Counted from the first letter of the stretch, positions 34,059 through 45,602 are shown. The stretch: 64,000 nt of DNA from Pseudevernia furfuracea (GCA_022315425.1 JAIUPT010000019.1:496001-560000); one strand, 5' to 3'. Translations and numbers: made by a program. Notes: a model not told the origin generated them from the sequence alone.

Positions 34059-34245
34059 GCACTCAGTTTGGAGAATCTTATGTGTACGGGTATACTTCGA
34101 AGCCTAGAATTTGTCTCGCAACTATGCTAGGAGAAAAATTGATTCTCGAGATTTATGTCATTCCTCTTATCATGACGTAGGGCCGAGAGATAATTGTTGG
34201 ACTAATGCCAGCTCTCGAAACACAGTGCAGCTTGCTTTGTATACA

Positions 34246-35088
34246 TCACTTCCTGCATACCGCAATCCAAGCCGTCATGGGCACTCCAATCCTATCCCCA
34301 GATCTGATACAAAACTCCTCATGCTCATCAAGAACTTGAGTAGTGAAAGCCGGAAGCTTGTATTTTTCCTCGTCAGTCCAATTCTTCGCAACCATAGCCT
34401 GACAATTCTCGAGCAAGACGCTCTCCAGATCCTTTCTTCCGCTACCCCACATTCCTTCCGTTACTGAAATCATTTGAATGCTAGTAAAGCCCCCTTCTTG
34501 CAACGTGTGTTTCAGTAAGTTTCCGTCACACCACGGTTCCATCAGTGGCAGTTCCGTAATAGGATTTACAGGCTTGATCCTCTTCTGCGCCTCCCATAGT
34601 ACAGGCTTGAATCCGAACTCCTTCCATAGAGTGAAGACGGCGATTCCTCCCGATTTAAGCGTACGATACACTTCCCTGACACCGAGAGTAGGATTCGGAA
34701 AGAAGAAGATACCGAAGTTCGTAATAATCGCGTCGAAGAAATCCTTGTCGTATCGCAGCTCCTGTCCATCCATAATCTCAACGTCAACGACACTCTTCTG
34801 CAATTCTGGCTTTTCGGCGACGACGACCTTCATAGCTTGAACCATAGGCGGCACTACATCCGCGGCATAGATACGGGCGGATGGTAGTACTTTGGCTAGT
34901 ACTTCTGAGACGGCGCCCGTTCCACAGGCGTTGTCCAAGAGAATAGGCTTCGATGGTAGGTCGGTGAGTAGTGCTGGAATATGGCCCGCCACTGCACGGC
35001 AGGCATGTCCGACGCGATGTTCATAGCTTGCAATGATGGAGACGAAGCCTGCTAGATTGTTGTCCAAGGTGCCAGATGCTTGGGCCAT
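34246..35088 (-). CDS. Class I SAM-dependent methyltransferase
   Basis: Single exon of 280 residues, start MAQASGTLDNNLAGFVSII at 35088. The in-frame GTG further upstream is not needed. The Rossmann SAM-binding motif I is ILLDNACGTGAVSEVLAKVL, motif II is the acidic strand end IYAADVVPPMV, motif III is VEIMDGQEL, motif IV is FDAIITNFGIFFF, and LKSGGIAVFTLW corresponds to motif VI. The fold class is Methyltransf_11/25/31-like, typical of small-molecule methyltransferases in fungal clusters. It converges on the SAT4-like gene with only 187 bp between the stops. The acceptor atom (O, N or C) cannot be told from sequence. Confidence 0.85.
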   Translation of the reverse strand: MAQASGTLDNNLAGFVSIIASYEHRVGHACRAVAGHIPALLTDLPSKPILLDNACGTGAVSEVLAKVLPSARIYAADVVPPMVQAMKVVVAEKPELQKSVVDVEIMDGQELRYDKDFFDAIITNFGIFFFPNPTLGVREVYRTLKSGGIAVFTLWKEFGFKPVLWEAQKRIKPVNPITELPLMEPWCDGNLLKHTLQEGGFTSIQMISVTEGMWGSGRKDLESVLLENCQAMVAKNWTDEEKYKLPAFTTQVLDEHEEFCIRSGDRIGVPMTAWIAVCRK

Positions 35089-37339
35089 GATGTGTGTTGG
35101 TGTGACAAATGATGCTTTGGCCACTGAAAAGGACTTGGAAATTATGAGAGATGTGTTGACAGGAAAGGGTGAGGACCGTGGATCAAGCGTTTCCAGGTCG
35201 GTATATCAGCATCCGTTCGTTATCGCTAAGTATCGGCTGAGATTGCTGCCTTGTTACGGCCGGTGCGAGTGGGGTTTTGATGCAGGTTCGGTTGCCTACT
35301 TGTTCCGCATTGCACATACACCCTTGCGCGATAGGGAGGGAAAATTTCCCGGAGCCGGCGTGCATTCCAGAAGTGCCGGGAGAGTTGACCAATCAAACTA
35401 CTCAGTTCCCCGAGTATAATTAGAGGCCGATTCGAGAGAATGTGCTTCCAGCACACCATTTCAGCCTGCGGCCAGCACATAAATAGAATATATGAATCTG
35501 GAGCCTTGCGCATATGCATGTGCACACATGCATACAATAACAAATCCATCCTGTCCTGTCTCACAGAAAAGCCCGCACACCCATAGCAATCCTGGCACAT
35601 TGTTATTCCCTTCCCATCTCAAAATTGCGTGATATCTTCTCTTGACTGCGAAGTCGTTTGCAAGTTGTGGTACAGTAGATCTGCAGATTTTGAGCATTGC
35701 TCCTCCTAGCTCCGGATGACTCGTACTCAATGTCACCTACTCCCTAAACCCACGCTGGCCCCCCGAAGGATTAAACAGACTTCTTTATACCATTATCTGC
35801 GTTCATCAATAGAACTTCGATTCAAAAAATTCCTGAATATTCAAAATCTAGATTTTACGTTCTATAATTTCTCTTTTCACTTATTTTTAATTACTGTTGT
35901 GAAACGACGAATTATGAAGTTTTCGAATTTGAGGGTGTTGCATTAGTAGGTGTGTTGCATTAGTAGGTGTGTTGCATTAGTAGGTGTGTTGCATTAGTAA
36001 GGTAGGTGATAGGTGAGACTGAGTAGTGGCTTGGCGAGCTGGGCACATTTCCAGCGCAAAGATCTCACTGGTGTAGATCATGAATCACGAGTCTGCAAAA
36101 GTGCGGAGACTATGCCACATGCGTGCATGTATGTGTAAGATACTACATGCCTGGGGAACTATCCATGGCGCTCAGAGCGATCTACCGTATATTATTAGCC
36201 AGTGATTGAGGTTGACTCGTGGACTTGACTGGACCAACATCCACGTTACCGCTCCTGTGCTCCTGTTTTCTCAGCAATCCTTGCTACAACTCTCGATCTT
36301 ATATGGCTGCAAGGCTACCAAATCAAAGCAGTTCACCGAGTCTGCTCACAATTCAAGATTGAGAACCCGAACTCTAGCCACCACGATGTCTCAAAGTAAC
36401 GATGCAAGCTTCGTTTCCAGTCTCACTGCAGACTGCAGATGGTCGACTTACTACACGAGAATTGGGCATTCTCGCTCGGCGGAGACGTGCATAGAACCCT
36501 TCGTTCACTCTTCATTCTCGTGAGTGACTGAACTTAGAGTATCTCGGGGAGTAGGCGCAGGGCGAGTCAATGATTCGAGAAGCATATTACAGTGGTGTAT
36601 CTCACCTTTTCAGTCGACAGTCAGTCAGCGCTAATGTCATGCCGTGCCATGCCACGCCATGTCAATATGTTCCTACAGGTTATTCCTTCTCAGAGTGCGA
36701 ATTGATGTGCTTGACGTGCTCGATCCTTCTAATCAATAATTAACACTAATGTGCATGCAGTCCACGTAAAGACTGCGTTTTTGGACCCTGAAAATACTTT
36801 CGCATATCTTTACCCGTCAGCACCGCGTGTTTCGGCGATATTTCTATTTTTTCCGAGTGGAGATCCTCGTAAATGTAAGATTTTACAACATATATGGGTG
36901 GCTTCTCTTCAGCTGATCTCCCCGCGAATGGACGTGCATATTCTGCGCGCTGACACAACGGCTGAACAGAATGTGGGTCCTAAGGATCTGCATGAGCCAT
37001 CTAGCCTTGTGCGCACCCACCATTCCGATCATCGGGACATGTTGACCATGCACGACTAGTGTAACGCTGTAATGTCGTGATGACCGCACGGACGTTAAGA
37101 TTTGTAACCAAAAATATCAGCATGCTGGCCATCGTTACATCCAGTTCTTTGTATTCTTGTTCATTTGAACCTCTTCTGTAATATTACCACATTAATACCC
37201 ATCCTGATATGCCAAAGAAACTTGCCGCAGGCAAGCTCCACATTAGCTCCCAATTCCGTTTTGCTTGCGATTCGGAAGAACTCCCTTTCCTAAGACCTGC
37301 TTGAAGCTTCATTGAGTATCAACCGTATCCAATGAATAT
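35089..37339. other. Intergenic, 2.25 kb, upstream of both the methyltransferase and the A-T gene
   Basis: The methyltransferase (minus) and the adenylation-thiolation gene (plus) point away from each other, so two promoters lie here. AT-rich sequence around 35810-35930 precedes a 17-bp tandem array. A run of CATGCC-like repeats lies near 36640-36662. No coding gene is supported. Confidence 0.45.
35935..36000. repeat. Minisatellite: four tandem copies of a 17-bp unit
   Basis: The unit GTGTTGCATTAGTAGGT occurs three times exactly and a fourth time in part (last bases TAA). The copies are contiguous, so this is not a spacer-type array. Confidence 0.9.
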
Positions 37340-39680
37340 ATGGCTACGTATCAACACCCAGCAGTATCGCCAAATTATGGGAAGAGGCTCCTGCCTGCCC
37401 TCGTCGATGAGATCGCTGCCACTGATCCCGAACGAACATTCGCGTCAATTCCTAAGAGCTCTGATATTGGAGATGGATTTCTGGACGTAAGCTATTGCAA
37501 ATTTGCCAGGGCTGTGAATCGCTGTGCCTGGTGGTTGACCAAGGAACTTGGAGAGCATGTGGAACCAAAGATCGTCCTGTACATGGGGCCGTTGGACCTA
37601 CGATATCTGATTATCATTCTGGCGGCCGCAAAGGCAAGGCATGTTGTAAGTCTTGAACACATGAATTAGGCTCCAATGAGCAATCCTGACTGCTTGCAAT
37701 TAGGCTTTCTTCAGCTCTCACCGTAACAGTCTTGAGGCGCATCTATCCCTTCTGGAGATATCAGGATGTCGAACTGTTCTACTACCAGCGCGACCACCTG
37801 CCATCATCAAGCAGATCTTGGAAGAGAGACCAATGAAGACCATCCAAACGCCAGGGGTAGACTTCTTCATGAACGATTTCGACAATGTAGAATTGTTTCC
37901 CTTTCCTTTGTCATGGGAAGAGGCAAAGAACAAACCCTTCTGCGTTCTCCATACCTCAGGCTCAACCGGTATCCCCAAGCCGGTGTTTGTCACCTACGGA
38001 ACATTTGCATGCAATGACGCTCATCAGCTCATTCCATCACTGGGAGGCAAACCAACGCTCATCAATTTCCTCAAGGGGAAAAGACTTTTCCTCGCATTGC
38101 CTTTATTCCATGCCGCCTGCCTCACTTTTAGTCTTGGGTTCAACATCTTCTCAGGAGTTACCTGCGTGCTGCCGCCACCAGAGCCGCTCACAGCAGACTT
38201 AGCGAACCAGATCTTCACACACGGCAACCTCGATGGAGCTCTTTTGGCCCCGTCTTTGATAGTCGACTGTTACAATGATGACAGATACTGTGTGAATATG
38301 ATCCAACGTCTTAAGTTCCTATCTTACGTTGGGGGCACACTGCCAGAAGAAATAGGGAATCCTCTTTCATCCAGGATTAAGCTTATGACATTAATGGGCT
38401 CCTGCGAAACCGCGCTTCAGCCGCTCGAGATGAACGATGATCCCGCGGATTGGCAATATCTTACGATAAGCCCTTTTCTCGGGCACGTGTTTCGACCTGA
38501 AAGAGATGGACTCTATGATCTTGTTATTGTACGCCAGAAACAATACGAGCCATTCCAAGGTGTATTCTCAACGTTCCCAGACAAGCAAGAGTTTGCAATG
38601 GGCGATCTCTTTGAACAACATCCCCAAAAACCAGAGTCGTGGATTTTCAGAGCCAGGGCGGACGATATCATCGCGTTTACTACTGCTGAAAAACTGAACC
38701 CGATCACTATGGAAAGTGTGATTACTGCCAATCCCAATGTCAAATCCGCGGTGATCGGTGGTCAGGGGCAATTTCAAGCCTCACTATTGATCGAACCTCG
38801 AGTCTATCCAAAGACTTCTGTGGAAGAAGAGCAATTGTTGAAAAAGATTTGGCCGACCATTGCACAAGCAAATCGCGATTGCCCCGCTCATGGTAGAATC
38901 ATGAAAGGCTTCGTAATGCTAACCAACCCGAATAAGCCCATGCCAAGGGCTGGAAAAGATACTGTCCAACGCCAGGCTGTCCTAAAGCTCTACGCAGAAG
39001 AGTTCAAAGCGCTCTACGACAGCATGAGACCTCATATCAGCACCGCAAGCAGAACAATAAATGATATCTCAAAGATGCCGCCTGATATAAGCAAGCCACA
39101 TCTCGTGGCGAAGGAAATGGTTTTGGAGAATTTAGCAGATCCAGCCGACTCTGTTCCGAACAGCACCACGACGCATGCCCCAGCTGATCTTGATGCACGT
39201 ATAGAAGAGACCCTTAGCCGCATTCTTCCAGAAGCTCTAAAAAATCTCCTTGAGACAGCTTTGGCTGGAATGCTATCCAACCTCCTTGACAGCAAGCTCT
39301 CGCCTCACACGCCCATCCAAGTTCCCGACACGCCGTTAGGCACACCAAATCAGAAGCCTACGACAACCGACTACAGCAACAATGTGGCAAGAGAAAATTC
39401 GGATGCCACCCCTTCCTCAAAGGCCTCGCATGTTAACTTCGATTCCTCCTACGACCTACGTAAGCTAATCTACGATACACTCGCTGACAATATGATCATC
39501 GAGAATATCAAGGATGACTCGGATTTGTTCCAGTGCGGACTCGACTCGGTGCAATTGCCTAGTTTGTTGGATGCAATCAATGCGTTCTTGGTAAAGTTCA
39601 AGCCTGGTGTAGATCTTGTTGATGCCAAGGTTGTATACGATAATCCGACAGTAACGAAGTTGATGACGGTTGTAGAGTGA
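37340..39680 (+). CDS. Stand-alone adenylation-thiolation (NRPS-like) protein
   Basis: Two exons, 37340-37645 and 37704-39680 (58-nt intron with GTAAGT donor), 760 residues. The adenylation domain spans roughly residues 15-560. The core A3 motif is LHTSGSTGIPKP, the A5-like motif is MGSCETAL, the A7 motif is FAMGDLF, the A8-like motif is ARADDIIAFTTAEKLNP, and the C-terminal catalytic-Lys motif is PRAGKDTVQR. After a Ser/Thr/Pro-rich linker, a carrier domain at about 675-760 has the phosphopantetheine site LFQCGLDSVQLPSLLDAIN. The A8/A10 style matches fungal carboxylic-acid-reductase-like (A-T-R) enzymes. The frame then stops, and no reductase, thioesterase or condensation domain follows in 37-40 kb. 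It should activate a carboxylic acid as an acyl-AMP and load it on its own carrier. The substrate is unknown. Confidence 0.88.
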
Positions 39681-40050
39681 GCGAAAGTCGAGATGGGGGA
39701 CTCTATTTCTGCCGGTGACATGTACTAAAGACTGAATTGATCCGAGTTACCTGTCCACTCTAGTGATGAAATCCAGAAACTTGGCCAGCGGTTCCAGGAA
39801 ATAGCAATAATTTTTGAGAGTTGCATAGAGATATAGCCATGAGCGCGTTGGATTGTGGAAATAGTAGCAAGGTTTCAAATGCAAATTGATAAAACACACA
39901 CACAATAGAAATGGAAGAGTCAGAAGAAGGAGTGAAAGCCTCTACGGGACTAATTCGCTCAGTCATGAAGAGAACTTTTAGCTGGATTATACCGTCTACT
40001 CACCCCTCGAAACATGCCAATGGCTTCACCCACTCTACCCGCTCTCTATT
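39681..40050. other. Convergent 3' intergenic region
   Basis: The A-T gene and the UbiA gene end towards each other across 370 bp. It should hold both polyadenylation regions; nothing else was seen. Confidence 0.4.
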
Positions 40051-41139
40051 TTAAAGGCGCATGGCATATTCTCCAAGTAGCCCCACGCAAATGGTCACCC
40101 CAGTAAACCAAATACACCATTTGAACCACCTCCAACAATCGTCCGGCTCCTCTAACCTTACTGCCCAAATCATCCACTCCAACACGAACGCGGTGCCGCC
40201 TACGGCCGCGCCCCAAAACCATCCCCCCAATCCTAGCAGATACCCTGTGCTCGCCAGCAAGGTAATCTCCACCACACTTAGTACGTACAGCACTTCCTTC
40301 GTACGCCCCGCACACGCGACCGCCATGCTCATCACTCCCGCTTTCAAGTCGTCGCTCAGATCTTGGTGCGCGTAGACGGTATCGTAGATCATGGCGTTGA
40401 CCACGTTTGAAAGATACATGCACGCCAACGCCGCCCGGACTTCTGGGCTGGTCCGGGAACGGGAATCGAGAGCACGAGACGCCACGCCCACGCTTTGTCC
40501 AAGAGCGAGCGAGAACCCGAGCACCACTTGCGGGAAGTTTGTGACGCGCTTGCAGAAGGGATATATCATCATCATTGACGCAAAGAGGGCTGCGGGCACG
40601 TCACACTCCCTCGGCAGCCAGGAGAGAATGAAAACCCAGACTGCCGTTTGGGCGATCGTGAATAAGTGTGCGGTGCGGGTGCTGATGGCTCCGCGGGCTA
40701 CAGGCCGATGCCGACACCGCGCCACCTGCCGGTCGAAGGGCGCGTCGAGGGTATCGTTCCAAGTGCAGGCTGCGCCGCGGAGGAAAAGATTCCCCACTGC
40801 GTGGATGGCGCACACGTAGATGAGTGAAGAGACGGAAGGGATTGGGGAGGAGAGGACATTAGCGATGAAGGTCCCGAATAGGTGTGGGAACAAGAATGCG
40901 TAGTAGCCCGCTGGTTTGTGTAGACGCATCAATTCTGCAAAGGGGACGAGGGTCGAAGGTAGATGAGAGACAAAGCTTTTGGTTGGGGGGGTGTATGGGG
41001 GAAGGTGCTCAAAAGGATCATTTTGCATGGGTTTGGTGGAGGAGAGGGAGGATAGGGACCGAGTGGTGGCTGCGGTCTTTCGACCTAGACGTTGCCCGTC
41101 CCGGGTTGTAGTTGCGGTGGTAATCGCACGTGGGATCAT
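40051..41139 (-). CDS. UbiA-family aromatic prenyltransferase
   Basis: Single exon of 362 residues with about eight transmembrane helices. The first Asp-rich motif is CTWNDTLDAPFDRQVARCR (NDxxDxxxD) followed by HRPVARGAIS. The second is IYDTVYAHQDLSDDLKAG (DxxxAxQD). Both bind Mg2+-diphosphate of the prenyl donor. The GAACTWND wording around the first motif is what I associate with fungal metabolite-cluster UbiA enzymes, whereas COQ2-type proteins usually read GAGCTxND. The N-terminus is rich in Arg/Thr/Ser (MIPRAITTATTTRDGQRLG) and could be a mitochondrial leader, so COQ2 is not fully excluded. By family it should transfer a polyprenyl chain to an aromatic acceptor in a membrane. It lies between the A-T gene and the PLP enzyme. 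Confidence 0.87.
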   Translation of the reverse strand: MIPRAITTATTTRDGQRLGRKTAATTRSLSSLSSTKPMQNDPFEHLPPYTPPTKSFVSHLPSTLVPFAELMRLHKPAGYYAFLFPHLFGTFIANVLSSPIPSVSSLIYVCAIHAVGNLFLRGAACTWNDTLDAPFDRQVARCRHRPVARGAISTRTAHLFTIAQTAVWVFILSWLPRECDVPAALFASMMMIYPFCKRVTNFPQVVLGFSLALGQSVGVASRALDSRSRTSPEVRAALACMYLSNVVNAMIYDTVYAHQDLSDDLKAGVMSMAVACAGRTKEVLYVLSVVEITLLASTGYLLGLGGWFWGAAVGGTAFVLEWMIWAVRLEEPDDCWRWFKWCIWFTGVTICVGLLGEYAMRL

Positions 41140-42031
41140 GTTTCTAGCGTCAACACTGTCAAAGAGTTCAAATTGGATGAGATTTGGTAGGGACGAAATT
41201 GAGGAATTGAAAAACTTCTTATTCGCATGATAGGACTCCTATCTGACCTCAGCGTTCCATAGCCCTTTTGCGACCTCCCCTAGGATTCCGCTTGTTCCTG
41301 CGTACCATCCGTATTGCTGAGCTAAATTGGCAAAGCCTCCGTCAGACACCGGCACTTTCTATCTTACGCTGCCGCACGCATGCATGACATTTGAACTCAC
41401 ACGGACAACAATGACACACAAGGTATGTGCTTAGCACTGCTCCAGCTGCAAAGATAAGGCGAAGCTAGATGCCTTGTGATGCCTTCGGATGCCTTCTCAT
41501 ACCGGCTAAGGGAGTTGCACGGAGCGCAAATCCTTTCAAGCCCAACTCATGGCCGGTGAGACGGATGTGCGTGGGTGCGTGAGTGCGGTAATCTCCATGG
41601 GAACAACTTGGCTGCTGTTGAGCCGTAGATTATTAAAGATCACGTCAGCTGTTCTTGAAACGGTGGTGAGCGACAAGACCGGAATCTAGACCCTCCTCAA
41701 GGTATTGACGTATGAGAATGATTTTGGCAAATCAACTTGATATGTCCAAAATATATATATGAATGGGTATTTAGATTCGGTAAATGTTCGACCTGCAGCT
41801 AGCGGAATTTATGATACTGGTCTTAGCGTGCGATGGAAACATTGGTAATGAAAGCGTGCCTTAGGTATGATATGTATACTTACAACATTCAGCCGTTTCC
41901 TGGAGTTGATCTTTTCGGGCTTGTAGCATCTTTCAGTATCTCATCGCTTACAACATGTATAATCTTTTCAAAAATCTCTACTCTGCAATCTAATGTAATT
42001 ATTTCCTTGCATTGGTGTGTATCAAATCAAG
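41140..42031. promoter_or_regulatory. Divergent intergenic region between UbiA and PLP-enzyme genes
   Basis: The UbiA gene (minus) and the ACC-synthase-like gene (plus) diverge from this 0.9-kb region, which suggests shared regulation. No specific binding site was identified. Confidence 0.45.
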
Positions 42032-43467
42032 ATGAAAGATTTTTCTGTGCGAGGCGCCTCGAATCTCACAGAGATTATGGCAAGAGTCCCAGAAAGCATC
42101 TTGAAGCCTTCCACAGATCCAGACGAGATTGATTTGTCAATTGCAGAGAATGGGGTCATCCGTCGCGAGGTACTCGATGTGATGAAGTTCTCGGTCGAGA
42201 AACGTCTGCAAGCGCATGTAAGAAGCGTTCGAACTTTCTCGTTGGGGCGCGCTGACGCCTCAGGATCTTGATTGGCCGAGGGGCTTTTGGGGCGATCCTG
42301 ACCTGCTCGAGATTCTTGCCGGGGTGTTCAACACATACTTCCATCCTCACGCTGTCGTCGAGCCAAACCATATCGTTGTTGGGTCAGGCGCTGCTGCCTG
42401 CCTGGATGCCATACTCTACAATATATGTGACCCAGGGGATGGTGTTCTTGTACCTTGTCCTTATTGGAGTAGGGTCAAATGCCAGAACCTGTGGGCAACT
42501 ACTGCTAATGACCTTACATAGATGGTTATGATGCCTTCTTTCTCACTCGTGCTGGGGTCAAGCCGATCAGTGTCCTTGTGTCCCCATTCGAAGAATCTCT
42601 TGGTCCGAATTTAATTGCCGCATTAGAGAAAGGATTCCAAAGTTCCACATGCCCGATTAAGGCTATAGTATTGTCGAACCCACACAATCCACTGGGGAGA
42701 TGCTATTCGAAGACCATTCTCGCGCAGTGCCTCAAGTTCTGCGAGCAACATGAAATTCACCTTGTATCGGACGAGGTGTTCGCCTTGAGCGTGTTTGTAT
42801 GCCCGGATTTGGCGGATCCATCCACCTTTGTTTCGGCGCTCAGTCTGGATCCAACATTGTTAGGCTGCGACTTTGAGCGAGTGCATGTTGTATGGAGCAT
42901 AAGTAAGGACTTGGCCGCCAGCGGTGTCAGATTAGTATGTCAATTCTTGGCACGGGGATCCTCTCCGCTAACATTCCCCAACAGGCTTGCATAGCAACAC
43001 GAAACAGAAATCTCCGGGATGCCGTCGCTCTAGTTGCATCAACAAACGTCTCGACACTCTCAACGGTCGTCTCAAAAGAGCTCTTGGCCTCATCATGCGT
43101 ACCTTCGCTATTGCAGCTGAGCTCTAAAAGGCTGGCAGAAGCTTATGTGACTTTGACATCATTTTTTAAGAGTTCTGGTATTTCATACTTTCCTTGCAAT
43201 TCCACAACCTTCGTGATGGCCAAGTTGGCGCCCATAGCCCAGTCTTGGAGAGACGAAGTAGACGCCTTCCGCCGATATCTGCAGGCTGGCGTGCGAGTCG
43301 CTCCTGGACGTGCTTACCATATGCCTGAAGATCAAAAAGGCTGGATGCGTGTGTCGTTCGCAGTGGATAAGACGCTCTTGGCGGAAGCCATTACCAGAAT
43401 TGGGAGAGTGTTTCAGGAGTTGAGTCTAGGAGAGAAGGCCAACGACCCCGATGTTAGTAAGAGTTGA
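42032..43467 (+). CDS. ACC-synthase-like PLP-dependent enzyme (aminotransferase class I/II)
   Basis: Four exons: 42032-42217, 42264-42468, 42522-42934 and 42985-43467 (introns 46, 53 and 50 nt), 428 residues. The fold-type I signature is clear: early DLSIAENGVIRREVLDVMKF, the PLP-phosphate contact region GSGAAACLDAILYNICDPGD, the substrate-side NPHNPLGR, HLVSDEVFA with the PLP-binding Asp, and SISKDLAASGVRL with the Schiff-base Lys. A C-terminal Arg lies in GWMRVSFA. It resembles fungal ACC-synthase-like proteins, a group that includes the gliotoxin C-S lyase GliI as well as true aminotransferases, so the reaction is not fixed by sequence. The usual DE-[IV]-Y tyrosine is Phe (DEVFA). Its neighbours are UbiA upstream (divergent) and an O-methyltransferase 2.1 kb downstream. 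Confidence 0.85.
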
Positions 43468-45602
43468 ACACGCCTTTGGATGAAGACAGTCCAGCACCAG
43501 AAAATGAAGAGTTCGGAGTAGAAATACATGCACTCGCCATACAGACAGCATATGCAAGAAAGTTTTGGATAGCCTTATCTGCTGTCAGAACGCCTTGAAG
43601 AACGTTTGTACATTTGAGAAGCTTTAGGTAGTAAATATCATGGTGAGCGTAGTTTTCCACCCCAGAATGAAATGCTTTGCCTTGCACAGAAACAATGCAA
43701 GGAGGATCTCACTGACATTCTGAGTGACCCTTCCCAGAGTGCGATATTATAACTATTCTTTTATACCGTACACCGTATTTTACTTCGTGAATAAAACAAA
43801 GATGACTTTTCACCCAGCAGGAAACATTCTTGGCGTCTGATCCCGGCTGGCGTCTTTCTCTGAACGCAATACTGTCGTGTGGCAGTTGGTAGTGATTCAC
43901 TACTCCTGTTGCATAACGGGGCGCAGATGGACCATAGTGGCTGCTTTGGACGTGCATGCAATTAGAGAAGACGTTGCAGATAGATGTACATTGCCGCTTC
44001 TTTCAGGGTTGCAGCCTGTAAGATTGCAGGGATCGCACAGAGCGGATCTGCGCTACCGGTAGTCATATTTAGATGGATATTTGTCACCTTTCGAGGCTGA
44101 TAGTGTTGAGTCAGCTGAAGGATGCTGTACCTAGGCAACCGAATGAGGGGTCTAGTAGTAAGCAGAAAAAGGATTCGCGGTGAAGAGATCTGGGGATCTG
44201 CAATTTACTGCGCCTTTGCGTCATCCTGGGTCAAAAGGGTGGTATGCGGGAATTATGGACCCGGAACCATCGAGATTTCATTGCCATCAGGTTGGTCCCT
44301 CTGAGCTTGACAGATTCAAAATTTCTACTCATAGTTGTGGATCACGATATAACTGCTGCAAATGAATTTGCTGAGGACATCCTCCATCCACCATCACTAT
44401 CTTCTTCTCAAGACCATGCAAGACATACCTGATTAAATCGTGTCCCAGTCGATTCTTCGTAAGGCTCGATCGTTGCCCTCAGCGGTGCTCTCACAATCTT
44501 CCACGCAGGAAGACACAGCTCACGAAACGAGACCGGCACAACATTTAGTGTATGTTCCACCGCTCGGTGAGAAATCTTGACTTGACCGGAAGCGACGGAG
44601 ACGGCGGACAAGATCTTTCGATATGGTAGAAGTCCCGGAGAGTCATCCTCGAACCTTCTAGATAAAATGACGAGATCTGTTCCTAGCCCATCGAGGCTTC
44701 TTCCGGCGCCCGGGATTTGCGGGACAACGCTCTTGCCTTTCTTTTCTCCATCGTTGGCAAGTATTTGTCAGCGTTCTTCCTTGAAGACAGAGCTTCTCGA
44801 ACAATGAACAGGCAGGAGCCATCGAAAGGTTTACTTCCCGTTACAGGATGGCCTAGAAGACGTTTCTTCAGCACCACGCACAGGTGGGCAGTTGTCAAAA
44901 TTTTCGCATGGCCGTCAGTCATTGTAGTTGTCACCTCAGAAATAGTGTTACCAGGTCAGCCAGATCTGACGACTGACATGGAAAAGGAGCTTGGAGTGAC
45001 ACGCTGTGGCAACCAGCATCAGTACAGGTCCTGGAAGCGACATTCGTCCTGGATATCAGAGAGGATGGAGTACAATCCAGGTGGCTGCAGAGTCAAACAG
45101 CACAAGATCAGGCTGTGCAGGATGGTTCAGAGGTCTGAGGGACGACAGAGCCAAGTGCTACTATCTATTATGTTGCTTGCATCTTAGAAAAGGTCGAGGG
45201 CCCGAGTCTGCGGTTTTTGATCTGACCTATGTTTTATGGCTCCCAAATCATGCTTGTAGCCGGGATTAATGAGTTGTAGTAGAACACTGCTCGGTAGACC
45301 GTAGAGCCGATGACCTGCCACGAATGGTTAATACTCCCATGACCATAAGCCTAGAGTTGATGGCAAAAGAAGTGGATAGGGAGTGGATAGAGTGGACGAT
45401 TCCTCACAGCCAATCAATAGCGATGCCAGGATACTGAAACCACCCCATACATCGGTAGTAAGCTCGTTGGGGTTTAAAGCTGGTGGATCCCTTTCCAAAA
45501 CTTTTCCAGATAGCGGACGCTGTTCCTTTTCGTTTCTTTTCATGAGACATCAGACCATAAGCTCGTTGTAAAGCTATATTGCTGTTCAAGAAACAAGCAG
45601 CA
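43468..45602. other. 2.1-kb gap inside the metabolic locus with a possible degenerate minus-strand gene
   Basis: Two overlapping minus-strand frames are open at 44683-44934 and 44408-44767. The first reads ILTTAHLCVVLKKRLLGHPV and the second VVPQIPGAGRSLDGLG then SVASGQVKISHRAVEHTLN. They would fuse with one frameshift or an unseen intron. I do not recognise the family. Nothing supports a gene at 43470-44400 or 44940-45600. Confidence 0.3.

Noticed and set aside
35935..36000. Repeat array as a CRISPR
   Set aside because: The copies are contiguous with no spacers, and the genome is eukaryotic.
40391..40819. 142-codon plus-strand frame within the UbiA gene
   Set aside because: It is antisense to conserved UbiA motifs and has no features of its own.
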